DNA from: Actinoplanes sp. NBC_00393 | Lineage (GTDB): Bacteria; Actinomycetota; Actinomycetes; Mycobacteriales; Micromonosporaceae | Assembly (NCBI RefSeq): GCF_036053395.1 | Contig: NZ_CP107942.1 | Span: forward strand, 3,624,501 to 3,688,500 | Direction of reading: 5' to 3' | Length of the DNA: 64,000 nt | Shown: piece by piece, positions 8,723 to 18,703 of the stretch | Numbering within the stretch: position 1 is the stretch's first letter | Layout: each line of letters starts with the position of its first letter | The notes under the pieces: generated by a model | Seen by the model: only the letters and a program-made list of their open reading frames with translations | Databases searched by the model: none | Told to the model about the DNA's origin: nothing | Program-made: the position numbers and the translations under genes

Positions 8723-10207
8723 CTGCCCGTTGCGCACCCGCACGAACCGGTCCGGATAGTTCGAGGACGTGAACCGTACCGTGCCCGGGTCGGGACCCGG
8801 CTGGACGCAGAAGGTGGCGTCCTGCCGGAACAGCTGCGCGTCCTCCTCGTCGCTCAGCAGGAGCCGGAACGAGGCGTGCCGGACGAAGCGGCCGTCGGCG
8901 GATCGCAGCGTGATGCAGGCCGACTCGGCGATTCCCGCAGCCACGGTCAGCACGGTTCCCGGCTTGCCGGCGGCGACAACGAGGAAGTCGCGGTCGAGGG
9001 ACACGGCGGTGTCCGGTTGCCCGGCCGGACGGATCACCACCCGGCCCGCGGGCACGAGGGGTGCGCTGGAGGGCGCCGGCGCGCTTGCTGCCGGTGCTGC
9101 CGGCCGGCTCGCCGAAGCGGCGTCGGGCGGACCGTCGGGCAGCGCCAGATACACCCCGCCGGAGACGGCGGCGCCCACCACCACGACGACGGCCGCCGCT
9201 TTCAGGCCGGCGAGGTGCGTCAACCATCCCGCGGTGCCGGCGCTCACCGCTTTGCCCGCCGCGGCAGTCATCGCCGCGCCGCCGCTGGGCGTCACTGTCG
9301 CGGCCAGCGCGCCCGCCGGCAGCAGGACCAGCGCGCCGCCGAGCACCAGACGTTCCACCGAGACGAGACCGGTGCGCGCCGCCCCGCAGCGGGCGCAGCC
9401 GCGCACGTGTCTGATGAAACGCTTACGCCATCGTGAGCCGGGCATGCCGTTCCAGCCTGCGGTGAGGGCCTCCAGGTCGGGGCAGAGCGGCTCGGCGTCC
9501 AGCGCCGCGACCAGGTGGCGGCACTGCTCGAGCTGGTTGCGCATGCGCTGCAGCCGGACCCGGGCGTGCGCCGGGCCGATGTCGAGCGCCGCCACCACCT
9601 CGGACCGGCTCAGCTCACCGGTCAGCTCCTGCCACCACAGTGCCGCCAGGTCCTGGTCGTCGTGCTCGAGCCAGCGGGCGGCCTGGGCGACCTGGCGACG
9701 CTGGGCGGACAGGCCCAGCCGCAGCAGCGTGACGTCGGCGAACTCGGCGTCGCGGTCCGGGATGTCCGCGGCATCGTCCAGCGACGCCGTCCGGTCGCGT
9801 TCCTGCTGCCAGGACCGCAACCGGCTGCTGATCTGCCGCATGGCGATAGCGACCAGCCAGGACCGGAAGCTCGCCGGCGTGCGCAGGGCCGGCAGATCGC
9901 GGTGCGCCCGCAGCACCGTCTCCTGAACGACGTCGTCGACGTCGGCATGCCCGCCGAGCGCCCGGCCCACGATGCGGTACAGCATCGGCAGGTGCGCGGC
10001 CATCAGCGCCTCGGCGGCCTGCCGGTCACCACCGCGCGCCGCGAGCACCAGGTCGGTCAGAGCGGCACTGTTTTGTGTTACGGCCCCGGGCCGGCCGGCG
10101 TCTCCCAGATGAGCGTGGCTCGCCGCCCCGCCGCCCCCTGCCGGCACCCACACCTGCACGCACCCCTGCCCATCGCTTTCAACGAGCCCTGATGCTACCG
10201 GCAACAA
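8651..10207 (-). CDS. Membrane-anchored ECF sigma factor with extracellular CBM42/AbfB-like domain
   Basis: 518 residues as drawn. Sigma region 2 (about 50-125, DVDDVVQETVLRAHRDLP) and region 4 (about 165-235) are followed by a zinc-finger-like H-x3-C-x2-C (HVRGCARC, about 262-270), two hydrophobic segments (LVLGGALVLLPAGALAA; AAAVVVVVGAAVSGGVYLAL), a Pro/Ala/Ser linker and a C-terminal AbfB-like fold (FRQDATF, TSSNYPDRFVRVRNGQLRLDP). The same FRQDATF and NFPDRYIRHSNYVLRIDP signatures occur in the arabinofuranosidase at 22813. This suggests a sigma factor gated by arabinose-containing polymers outside the cell, probably controlling the adjacent xylanase genes; that role is inference. The start is uncertain: TTG 10207 is the longest, GTG 10159 after GGGCAGGGG is also plausible. 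Confidence 0.8.
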   Translation of the reverse strand: MLPVASGLVESDGQGCVQVWVPAGGGGAASHAHLGDAGRPGAVTQNSAALTDLVLAARGGDRQAAEALMAAHLPMLYRIVGRALGGHADVDDVVQETVLRAHRDLPALRTPASFRSWLVAIAMRQISSRLRSWQQERDRTASLDDAADIPDRDAEFADVTLLRLGLSAQRRQVAQAARWLEHDDQDLAALWWQELTGELSRSEVVAALDIGPAHARVRLQRMRNQLEQCRHLVAALDAEPLCPDLEALTAGWNGMPGSRWRKRFIRHVRGCARCGAARTGLVSVERLVLGGALVLLPAGALAATVTPSGGAAMTAAAGKAVSAGTAGWLTHLAGLKAAAVVVVVGAAVSGGVYLALPDGPPDAASASRPAAPAASAPAPSSAPLVPAGRVVIRPAGQPDTAVSLDRDFLVVAAGKPGTVLTVAAGIAESACITLRSADGRFVRHASFRLLLSDEEDAQLFRQDATFCVQPGPDPGTVRFTSSNYPDRFVRVRNGQLRLDPRESGAEFTGSSTFTLTPA

Positions 10208-10349
10208 TGGTGAAACAGATCAGTAGCTTTGCCTTTTTATCGGGCTCGGCGGCGGGTATCCCGATAATGGCGTACGGTCGCTTGTCCTTTGCGAAAGCTC
10301 AGCTCGAGAAAAGACATTCCCGGGCAATGAATTACCGCATGGTTGCCGG

Positions 10350-10387
10350 CCTCCGGGCGCCCGGTGCGTGGGCCGGGCGCCCGGAGG
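10350..10387 (-). terminator. Hairpin terminator after the xylanase operon
   Basis: A perfect 15-bp stem: CCTCCGGGCGCCCGG (10350-10364) and its complement (10373-10387) around an 8-nt loop. It begins 6 bp past the GH30 stop in the direction of transcription. No U-tract is visible, as is common for actinomycete hairpin terminators. Confidence 0.75.
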
Positions 10388-10393
10388 TGCCGC

Positions 10394-12079
10394 TCAGAGC
10401 GTGAACACCAGCGTGGAGATGCTGCGGGCGGGGACGTTGACGGTCACCTGTCCCCCGTTCACGGTGGTCGGCTGTGCAGCCGCGTTGGCGGCCTGCGAGG
10501 TGAGGTAGTGCTCGGCCTTCGCAACGTTCTGCGGGGCCTGGATCACGGCGTTGTTGACCGCGCTGGTGGAGCGGTTCAGAAGCACCAGCTTGATCTTTCC
10601 GCCGCCCTGATAGGCGGTCACCTCCAGCGGCGACGCCTTGGCACCCTTGGTCAGGGCGATCCGCTGGTCGCCCGGGCGCACGTACTTCGCGTACTGCGAG
10701 AACGCGTGACCGCGCTTGAGCGGGGCGCCGGCCGTGGTGCCGAAAGCCGCCTCGCCGTCGCCGATGAACGAGTAGTAGCGCTTGCCGTACCACCAGACGT
10801 AGGCGCTCCAGTTGGACTCCATCGACCGGTGCACCGTACGCATGATGTCATCGAGGGTCTCGTCCCAGACCGCCTGGTTGCCGGGGTTGCCCCAGATGGT
10901 GGAGCCGTTGCCGTCGGCCTCGTGGAAGTTCCATTCGGTCATCCACACCGGCTTGTTGTTCTGGTCGGCCAGAGGGTACGCCTTGAGCCGCCCGGATCCC
11001 TCGGTGCCGTACAGATGGCCGCCGATGTAGCCGATGTTGTTGCGGGCGGTCGTGTCGTTGAGGGTCGGGTCGGTGTAGCTGTAGTTCAGATTGACCGCCT
11101 CGGCGACCATCAGCTTCGTGTTCTGCACCTTGGCGCCCTGGTCACGGACGAAGTTGCGCAGTTCGGTGCCGCTCCAGTCCATCGAGTCGTAGTCCGGGTG
11201 CCAGTCCGGCTCGTTCTGCACCGAGGTGACGTCCACTGTCACGCCCTGGTTGCGCATGTACTGGACGTAGCTGTTCAGGTGGTTGGCGTAGTCGTCGTAG
11301 TAGTCGGTCTTCAGCTTGCCGCCGTTGATCCGGCTGTTGTTGGTCTTCCACGCCGCCGGTGCCGTCCACGGTGAGGCGAGGATCTTCACGCCCGAGCCGT
11401 AGGACTTCGCCGTCTTCAGCGCGTTCACCTGGGTCGGCCACTCACCCGAGATCGGCGAGATGCCGGTCCGCACGATCGACAGGCCCAGCTGGTTCGGCCC
11501 GAGGCCGACGAGTGTCTGCGTCTCGGCGGTCGACCAGGCGCTCCCCCAGATCGAGACGGCGGCTCCGAACCCGTCGATGGTCTGGTACTTCGTGGCGCTG
11601 TTGACGGTGATGTCCGGTGTGGCGGACGGACCGGTCGACGGGCTGACCGGCGGGCTCGTGGGCGGCGTGCTGGGTTGCACGCCGCCGGTGCAGGCGATCC
11701 CGTTCACCGCGAAGTTGGTGGGTGCGGGGTTGCTCCCGGTCCACGAGCCGTTGAAGCCGAACGAAGCCGTGCCGTTGGTCGCCAGGGCGCCGTTGTAGCT
11801 GACGTTCCTGGCGGTCACCGCGGCGCCGGCCTGGATCACCGTTGCGTTCCAGGCCTGGGTGACCGTCTGAGCCGCCCCGTACGACCAGGTGAGCGTCCAG
11901 TTGGTGATCGGATCGCCGAGGTTGGTGATCGTGACGTTGGCGCCGAAGCCGCCCTGCCACTGCGACGCCACGGTGTAGCTCACCGCGCAGCCCGCCGCCG
12001 CCGCGCCGGCCGGCAGCAGCACCGCGGATGCCAGGACCACCGCGCCGGCGCAGACCAGGGCGACGTTTCTCATCCGCAT
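10394..12079 (-). CDS. Secreted GH30 xylanase (glucuronoxylanase-like) with N-terminal CBM2
   Basis: 561-residue exported enzyme. Signal peptide (1-29, AGAAAA) leads to a CBM2 cellulose/xylan-binding module (30-131, bounded by Cys31 and Cys130, with NATVIQAGAAVTARNVSYNG), a Pro/Ser/Thr linker, and a GH30 catalytic domain with its beta-rich side domain. The acid/base E290 lies in SVQNEPDW and the nucleophile E382 in VWMTEWNF. The sequence resembles GH30 subfamily 8 glucuronoxylanases (XynC type), though other GH30 specificities cannot be excluded. Only 4 bp separate it from the upstream GH10 gene, so the two form an operon for xylan depolymerisation. Confidence 0.88.
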   Translation of the reverse strand: MRMRNVALVCAGAVVLASAVLLPAGAAAAGCAVSYTVASQWQGGFGANVTITNLGDPITNWTLTWSYGAAQTVTQAWNATVIQAGAAVTARNVSYNGALATNGTASFGFNGSWTGSNPAPTNFAVNGIACTGGVQPSTPPTSPPVSPSTGPSATPDITVNSATKYQTIDGFGAAVSIWGSAWSTAETQTLVGLGPNQLGLSIVRTGISPISGEWPTQVNALKTAKSYGSGVKILASPWTAPAAWKTNNSRINGGKLKTDYYDDYANHLNSYVQYMRNQGVTVDVTSVQNEPDWHPDYDSMDWSGTELRNFVRDQGAKVQNTKLMVAEAVNLNYSYTDPTLNDTTARNNIGYIGGHLYGTEGSGRLKAYPLADQNNKPVWMTEWNFHEADGNGSTIWGNPGNQAVWDETLDDIMRTVHRSMESNWSAYVWWYGKRYYSFIGDGEAAFGTTAGAPLKRGHAFSQYAKYVRPGDQRIALTKGAKASPLEVTAYQGGGKIKLVLLNRSTSAVNNAVIQAPQNVAKAEHYLTSQAANAAAQPTTVNGGQVTVNVPARSISTLVFTL

Positions 12080-12083
12080 GAAC

Positions 12084-13540
<1,457 letters not shown>

Positions 13541-13661
13541 GCAGAACAATTGACGACCTCTTGAGAACCCTCGGCGTTACATTTTTCGGTCGAGTGATGA
13601 GTTCTGGCGCCCGCACCCGTCACACCTACGACGAGACACGACGAACCGGAAGGATGACGTC

Positions 13662-14660
13662 ATGGGTGCGGACATGCGGTGGGAGGAACTGGGCGTGAGC
13701 GGTCTGGGCGAGGTCGACGAGCCGGCGTTCTCGGGGCTGGCGCAGCGGCACCGGCGGGAGCTGCACGTGCACTGCTACCGCATGCTCGGGTCGTTCGAGG
13801 ACGCCGAGGACACCGTGCAGGAGACGTTCCTGCGGGCCTGGCGGCGCCGGGAGACCTTCCAGGGGCGGTCCACGTTCCGGGCCTGGCTGTACCGGATCGC
13901 CACCAACGCCTGCCTGGACCTGCTCGCCAAGTGCCGCCCGGAGCCGGCGACCGGCGGCGAGGTGCTGTGGCTGCAGCCCTACCCGGACCGGCTGCTCGAC
14001 GAGCTGCCGGCGGGCGGCGCGGACGAGCCGGAGACCGTCGCCGTTGCACGGGAGACGATCGAGTTGGCGTACCTGGTCGCGGTCCAGCATCTGGCACCGC
14101 GCCCGCGGGCCGTGCTGATCCTGCGCGACGTGCTGGGCTGGCCGGCGAAGGACGTCGCGGAGCTGCTCGGCGACTCGGTCAACTCGGTGAACAGCGCGCT
14201 GCAGCGGGCCCGCGCCGGCATGCGCGAGCACCTGCCCGCCGAACGGCAGGACTGGACCGGCGGCGACGAGGACGCCGGCACGCGCGAGCTCGTCCGCCGC
14301 TACACCGAGGCCAGCGTGGCCACGAACATTGCGGCGCTCGCCGCGATGGTGCGCGACGACATCCGGACCTCGATGCCGCCGACGCCGGGGCTGTACGCCG
14401 GCCGCGACACGGTGGTGAAGTACTGGATCGAGAGCGGCTTCGAGGGCATGACCGGCCTGCGTGCCGTCCACACCTGGGCCAACCGTCAGCCCGCTGTCGC
14501 CTACTACCACTGGCGCAAGCCGCAGGGCGCGTACCTGCCGCTCACGATGGATGTCCTGCGCATCACCGGCGGGGCGATCAGCGAGATCACCACCTTCCAC
14601 GCCGACCGGTTCCCGCGATTCGGACTACCGGAACACCTACCGGCGGACAGCACGGAGTAG
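13662..14660 (+). CDS. ECF sigma factor, SigG type, with SnoaL-like C-terminal domain
   Basis: 332-residue sigma factor. Region 2 is visible in ELHVHCYRMLGSFEDAEDTVQETFLRAWRR and region 4 in LAPRPRAVLILRDVLGWPAKDVAELL...SVNSALQRARAGMREHL. Residues about 205-325 form a SnoaL/NTF2-like domain (TRELVRRYTEASVATNIAALAAMV; GLYAGRDTVVKYW) typical of SigG/SigJ-like factors, in which it modulates sigma activity instead of a separate anti-sigma factor. ATG 13662 follows GGAAGGATG-type sequence. It is divergent from the xylanase operon; its regulon cannot be read from the sequence. Confidence 0.85.
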   Translation: MGADMRWEELGVSGLGEVDEPAFSGLAQRHRRELHVHCYRMLGSFEDAEDTVQETFLRAWRRRETFQGRSTFRAWLYRIATNACLDLLAKCRPEPATGGEVLWLQPYPDRLLDELPAGGADEPETVAVARETIELAYLVAVQHLAPRPRAVLILRDVLGWPAKDVAELLGDSVNSVNSALQRARAGMREHLPAERQDWTGGDEDAGTRELVRRYTEASVATNIAALAAMVRDDIRTSMPPTPGLYAGRDTVVKYWIESGFEGMTGLRAVHTWANRQPAVAYYHWRKPQGAYLPLTMDVLRITGGAISEITTFHADRFPRFGLPEHLPADSTE

Positions 14661-14918
14661 CCCCGGTGCGCACGCTCGCGCTGCGCGGCGGCGAGCGGGT
14701 CGCCGTCATCGCGGCGCAATGGCACAACGCGTTCGCCGTCGTCACCCGCGGGCGCGTGCAGCTGGAGCTGCGCGACGGCGAGCCCGGGCCGGTCCTCGGA
14801 CGCGACGCCGGGTTCTGGTTGCGCGGCACCGGCGTCCGCGCCTTGCGCAACCCCGGCCTTCGCACCGCGCAGGTACGCATCGTCACCCCCCACACACCTC
14901 GCTCAAGGGAGCACGACA

Positions 14919-15364
14919 TGATCAGCACAACACCGGCCCCGGCCAGGCACACCCACCGCTTCCGCGGGCTCGCCGGCACCGGCCTGCTCGCCACCGTCGC
15001 CGCGATGATCGCCACCACCCTCGCGGCCGCGCTCGCTCGCGCCGCCGGCGTCGACTTCGAGGTCCCTGACGGCGGCGAGACGATTCCGCTGTCCGGGATC
15101 GCCGTGGTGACCGGGTTCTTCTCGCTCGTCGGCGTCGTCATGGCCGCCGCATTCCTGCGCTGGAGCGTGCGCCCCGCCGAGAGATTCCTCTGGACGACCG
15201 CGGCCCTGACCGCAGTTTCGTTGATCCCGCCCTTCATCGCCGGCGCGGACACCGCCACCGTCACCGCGCTGCTCGGGCTGCATCTCGTCGCAGCCGCGGT
15301 GATGATTCCGGCCCTGACCCGCAGCCTCCGCACCAAGGGTGACGGTGCCGCTACATCAAGTTGA
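14919..15364 (+). CDS. DUF6069 family four-helix membrane protein
   Basis: 148-residue membrane protein with four hydrophobic helices and the DUF6069 signature GVDFEVPDGGETIPLSGIAVVTGF. ATG 14919 has GGGAG 7 bp upstream and is the likely start. The same frame is open upstream through GTG 14666, immediately after the sigma-factor stop, and that 84-residue segment (AAQWHNAFAVVTRGRVQLEL) looks like a small cupin fold. Either a fused protein is made or the stop of a separate cupin gene has been lost. Function unknown; it is likely co-transcribed with the sigma factor. Confidence 0.7.
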
Positions 15365-15389
15365 CACTGATCGATGACGGGCATCTACT
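15361..15389 (+). promoter_or_regulatory. Predicted promoter of the polyol ABC transporter operon
   Basis: TTGACA (15361-15366), a 17-bp spacer, and TCTACT (15384-15389), a good match to housekeeping sigma-70 consensus, overlapping the stop codon of the DUF6069 gene and 55 bp before the first transporter start. Confidence 0.5.
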
Positions 15390-15443
15390 GGGCTGATCCT
15401 GTTACCCACGTCACAGGGCCAGAGTCGTCCCAGGAGGCTCGAA

Positions 15444-16805
15444 GTGCGCGCACAGCTACGAGCAGTTCTAGCAGCGACAACGACCGCACTGATCCTCCTG
15501 GCCGGCGGGTGCGCCGGCTGGGGCGGCACGAACACCGGTGGCGGCGCCAACAGCATCAGCGTGCTGATGGTGAACAACCCGCAGATGATCGACCTGCAGC
15601 AGTTGACCGCGGAGCATTTCACCGCCGAGACCGGCATCGGGGTCAACTTCACGGTGCTGCCGGAGAACGACGTCCGCGACAAGATCAGTCAGGAGTTCTC
15701 CAGCCAGGCCGGGCAGTACGACGTCGCGTCGCTCAGCAACTTCGAGATCCCGATCTACGCCAAGAGCGAGTGGATCGCCCCACTCGACGCGTACATCGCG
15801 GCCGACACGCAGTTCAACCAGGCTGACGTGCTCGGCCCGATGACCGAGTCGCTGACCGCCGAGGACGGCAAGATCTACGGCGAGCCGTTCTACGGTGAGT
15901 CGTCATTCCTGATGTACCGCAAGGACGTCCTGGACCAGCAGGGCATCCAGATGCCGGCCAAACCGACCTGGCAGCAGGTCGCGGACATCGCCGCCCGCGT
16001 CGACGGGAAGGTGCCCGGGATGGCCGGCATCTGCCTGCGCGGACAGCCCGGCTGGGGTCAGGTCTTCGCGCCGCTGACCACCGTGGTGAACACGTTCGGC
16101 GGCACCTGGTTCACCGCGGACTGGCAGGCCCAGGTGGACGCCCCGGAGTTCAAGCAGGCCACCCAGTTCTACGTGGACCTGGTGCGGGCACACGGCGAGG
16201 CCGGAGCGCCGCAGGCCGGTTTCACGGAATGCCTGAACAACCTCGTGCAGGGCAACGCCGCGATGTGGTACGACGCGACCAGCGCGGCCGGCTCGCTGGA
16301 GGCCGCCGATTCCCCGGTCAAGGGCAAGATGGGCTACGCCCCGGCGCCCGTGGTCAAGACCGACAGCTCGGGCTGGCTGTACGCCTGGGCGTGGAGCATC
16401 CAGCAGGCCAGCGAGAAGAAGGACAACGCCTGGAAGTTCATCTCCTGGGCGTCCAGCCGCCAGTACGAGGAACTCGTCGGCGCGCAACTCGGCTGGTCAC
16501 GGGTTCCGGCGGGCAAACGCGCCTCGACGTACGAGAACCCGCAGTACCTGCAGGAAGCGGGCGCGTTCGCCCAACCGCAGCTCGCCGCCATCGAGAGCGC
16601 CGACCCGCGTAACCCCGGCGTGCAGCCCCGTCCGGCGATCGGCATCCAGTTCGTCGACATCCCCGAGTTCACCGACCTCGGCACCCAGGTCTCGCAGTAC
16701 GTCAGCTCGGCCATCGCCGGGCGGATGAGCGTCGACGAGGCCCTGGAGCGCGGCCAGGAACTGGCGGACGACGTCGCGGAACGCTATCGCGCCCGGCAGG
16801 GCTGA
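15444..16805 (+). CDS. ABC transporter sugar/polyol-binding lipoprotein
   Basis: 453-residue extracellular solute-binding lipoprotein of family 1. A signal peptide ends in the lipobox LAGGC, so Cys23 would be lipidated and anchor it outside the membrane. The mature part has family features such as EPFYGESSFLMYRKD and WKFISWASSRQYEELVGA. The GTG start at 15444 follows CAGGAGG at the right distance. It heads an operon with two permeases and a mannitol dehydrogenase, so sorbitol or mannitol (SmoE-type) is the most likely ligand. No ATPase gene is present; a shared MsiK-like ATPase elsewhere is usual in actinomycetes. Confidence 0.88.
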   Translation: MRAQLRAVLAATTTALILLAGGCAGWGGTNTGGGANSISVLMVNNPQMIDLQQLTAEHFTAETGIGVNFTVLPENDVRDKISQEFSSQAGQYDVASLSNFEIPIYAKSEWIAPLDAYIAADTQFNQADVLGPMTESLTAEDGKIYGEPFYGESSFLMYRKDVLDQQGIQMPAKPTWQQVADIAARVDGKVPGMAGICLRGQPGWGQVFAPLTTVVNTFGGTWFTADWQAQVDAPEFKQATQFYVDLVRAHGEAGAPQAGFTECLNNLVQGNAAMWYDATSAAGSLEAADSPVKGKMGYAPAPVVKTDSSGWLYAWAWSIQQASEKKDNAWKFISWASSRQYEELVGAQLGWSRVPAGKRASTYENPQYLQEAGAFAQPQLAAIESADPRNPGVQPRPAIGIQFVDIPEFTDLGTQVSQYVSSAIAGRMSVDEALERGQELADDVAERYRARQG

Positions 16806-16827
16806 GCGGCACGGAAGGAGAGGCGCC

Positions 16828-17787
16828 ATGACCGTCGCGGTGGAGAAGCCCGACCAGCAAGGGGCCGGACCGGCCCCCACGACGACCGGCGCCCGGCGGG
16901 CAGCCGACTGGGGACGGCGGGCACCGCTGCTGCCCGCGCTGATCTTCATGATCGTGGTGACGCAGCTGCCGTTCGTGGTGACGCTGGTGATCTCGTTCAT
17001 GAACTGGAACGCCTACTACCCGGACGAGATCGGCTTCGCCGGCTTCGACAACTTCCGGCGGGTGTTCACCGACGTCAACATGCGCGAGTCGGTGTGGACC
17101 ACGATCCTGCTGACCGCCGGCGTCGTCCTGATCAGCCTGCTGCTCGGTCTGGGCATCGCGCTGCTGCTGGACCGCAAGTTCAAGGGCCGCGCCGCGGTCC
17201 GGACCATGATGATCGCGCCGTTCCTGGTGGTGCCGGTCGCGGCGGCGCTGCTGTGGAAGCACGCGCTCTACAACCCCGAGTACGGCCTGTTCAACGGCGC
17301 GCTGACCTGGATCTGGGGACTGTTCGGCTCGGACAGCCCACCGCAGCCGGACTGGATCACCAACATGCCGCTGTGGTCGGTGATCTTCGCGCTGGTCTGG
17401 CAGTGGACGCCGTTCATGATGCTGATCCTGCTGGCCGGTCTGCAGGGCCGCCCGCTGGACGTGATCGAGGCGGCCCGCATCGACGGCGCGACGACCTGGC
17501 AGATCTTCGTGCACATGACGCTGCCGCACCTGCGCCAGTACCTCGAACTCGCCGCCCTGCTCGGCTCGATCTACGTCGTGCAGACCTTCGACGCGGTCTT
17601 CGTGATCACGTCCGGTGGGCTGGGCACGGCGAACCTGCCGTACACCATCTACCAGATCTTCTATCAGGCCCACGACTACGGCCGGGCCTCCGCCGCGGCG
17701 GTGATCGTGGTGATCGGCACCATCCTGATCGCCACCTTCGCGCTGCGCACCGTGTCCACCCTCTTCCGGCAGGAGTCGGGGCGATGA
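16828..17787 (+). CDS. ABC sugar/polyol permease, MalF/SmoF type
   Basis: 319-residue inner-membrane permease with six predicted helices. The EAA cytoplasmic loop that contacts the ATPase is VIEAARIDGATTWQIFVHMTLPHL (about 211-234). An AAGGAGAGG-type site precedes ATG 16828. The gene is 22 bp after the binding-protein gene and overlaps the next permease by ATGA. It imports the substrate captured by the lipoprotein. Confidence 0.9.
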   Translation: MTVAVEKPDQQGAGPAPTTTGARRAADWGRRAPLLPALIFMIVVTQLPFVVTLVISFMNWNAYYPDEIGFAGFDNFRRVFTDVNMRESVWTTILLTAGVVLISLLLGLGIALLLDRKFKGRAAVRTMMIAPFLVVPVAAALLWKHALYNPEYGLFNGALTWIWGLFGSDSPPQPDWITNMPLWSVIFALVWQWTPFMMLILLAGLQGRPLDVIEAARIDGATTWQIFVHMTLPHLRQYLELAALLGSIYVVQTFDAVFVITSGGLGTANLPYTIYQIFYQAHDYGRASAAAVIVVIGTILIATFALRTVSTLFRQESGR

Positions 17788-18671
17788 CGTCGATCACCGA
17801 GACCGGTCCCGTTCCGGCCACCCGTACCGAGTCCGGCGTACCCCGCAAACCCCGCAAACAACGTGGCGGCCTGCTGCTCAGCCTTGCCGGCTGGGTGATC
17901 GGGCTGCTCTTCGTGCTGCCGGTGGTGTGGATGGTGCTCACCTCGTTCCACAGCGAGGCGGACGCGGCGACCAATCCGCCGGCGGTGTTCGCGCCGCTGA
18001 CGCTGGAGGGCTACCGCGAGTTCTTCACCGGCGGCGCCAGCCCGTGGCCACCGCTGCTGAACTCGCTGACCGCGAGCATCACGTCCACGATCATCGTGCT
18101 GCTGCTGGCCATCCCGGCCGCCTACGCGCTGTCCATCAGGCCGGTGCGCAAATGGAGCGACGTGCTGTTCTTCTTCCTGTCCACCAAGATGCTGCCGATC
18201 GTCGCCGGCCTGCTGCCGATCTACCTGTTCGCGCAGAACGCCAACCTGCTGGACAACATCTGGCTGCTGATCGCCTTCTACACCGCGATGAACCTGCCGA
18301 TCGCCGTCTGGATGATGCGCTCCTTCCTGATCGAGGTGCCGGTCGAGATGCTCGAGGCGGCCAGCGTGGACGGCGCCGGACTGGCCCGTACCCTGCGCTC
18401 GGTCGTCGCCCCGGTGGTCATGCCGGGCATCGCCGCGACCGCGCTGATCTGCTTCATCTTCAGCTGGAACGAACTGCTGTTCGCCCGGGTGCTGACCGCC
18501 ACCGTGGCCGAGACCGCCCCGGTCTTCCTCACCAGCTTCGTGACCAGCCAGGGCCTGTTCCTGGCCCAGCTGTGCGCGGCCGCGTTCGTGGTCTCGCTCC
18601 CGGTGCTCGTGGCCGGCTTCGCCGCCCAGGACAAGCTCGTGCAGGGCCTGTCCCTGGGCTCCGTCAAGTAG
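17784..18671 (+). CDS. ABC sugar/polyol permease, MalG/SmoG type
   Basis: 295-residue permease, the partner of the preceding one, with six helices and an EAA loop MLEAASVDGAGLARTLRSVVAPVVMPG. ATG 17784 overlaps the previous stop. A short basic N-terminus (RKPRKQRGG) precedes the first helix. Wording in the C-terminal half (FIFSWNELLFARVLT) fits sorbitol/mannitol and related carbohydrate permeases. Confidence 0.9.
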   Translation: MTSITETGPVPATRTESGVPRKPRKQRGGLLLSLAGWVIGLLFVLPVVWMVLTSFHSEADAATNPPAVFAPLTLEGYREFFTGGASPWPPLLNSLTASITSTIIVLLLAIPAAYALSIRPVRKWSDVLFFFLSTKMLPIVAGLLPIYLFAQNANLLDNIWLLIAFYTAMNLPIAVWMMRSFLIEVPVEMLEAASVDGAGLARTLRSVVAPVVMPGIAATALICFIFSWNELLFARVLTATVAETAPVFLTSFVTSQGLFLAQLCAAAFVVSLPVLVAGFAAQDKLVQGLSLGSVK

Positions 18672-18703
18672 GTCTCTGGTTTCCATCGAGTAGGGAGAGC
18701 CCG

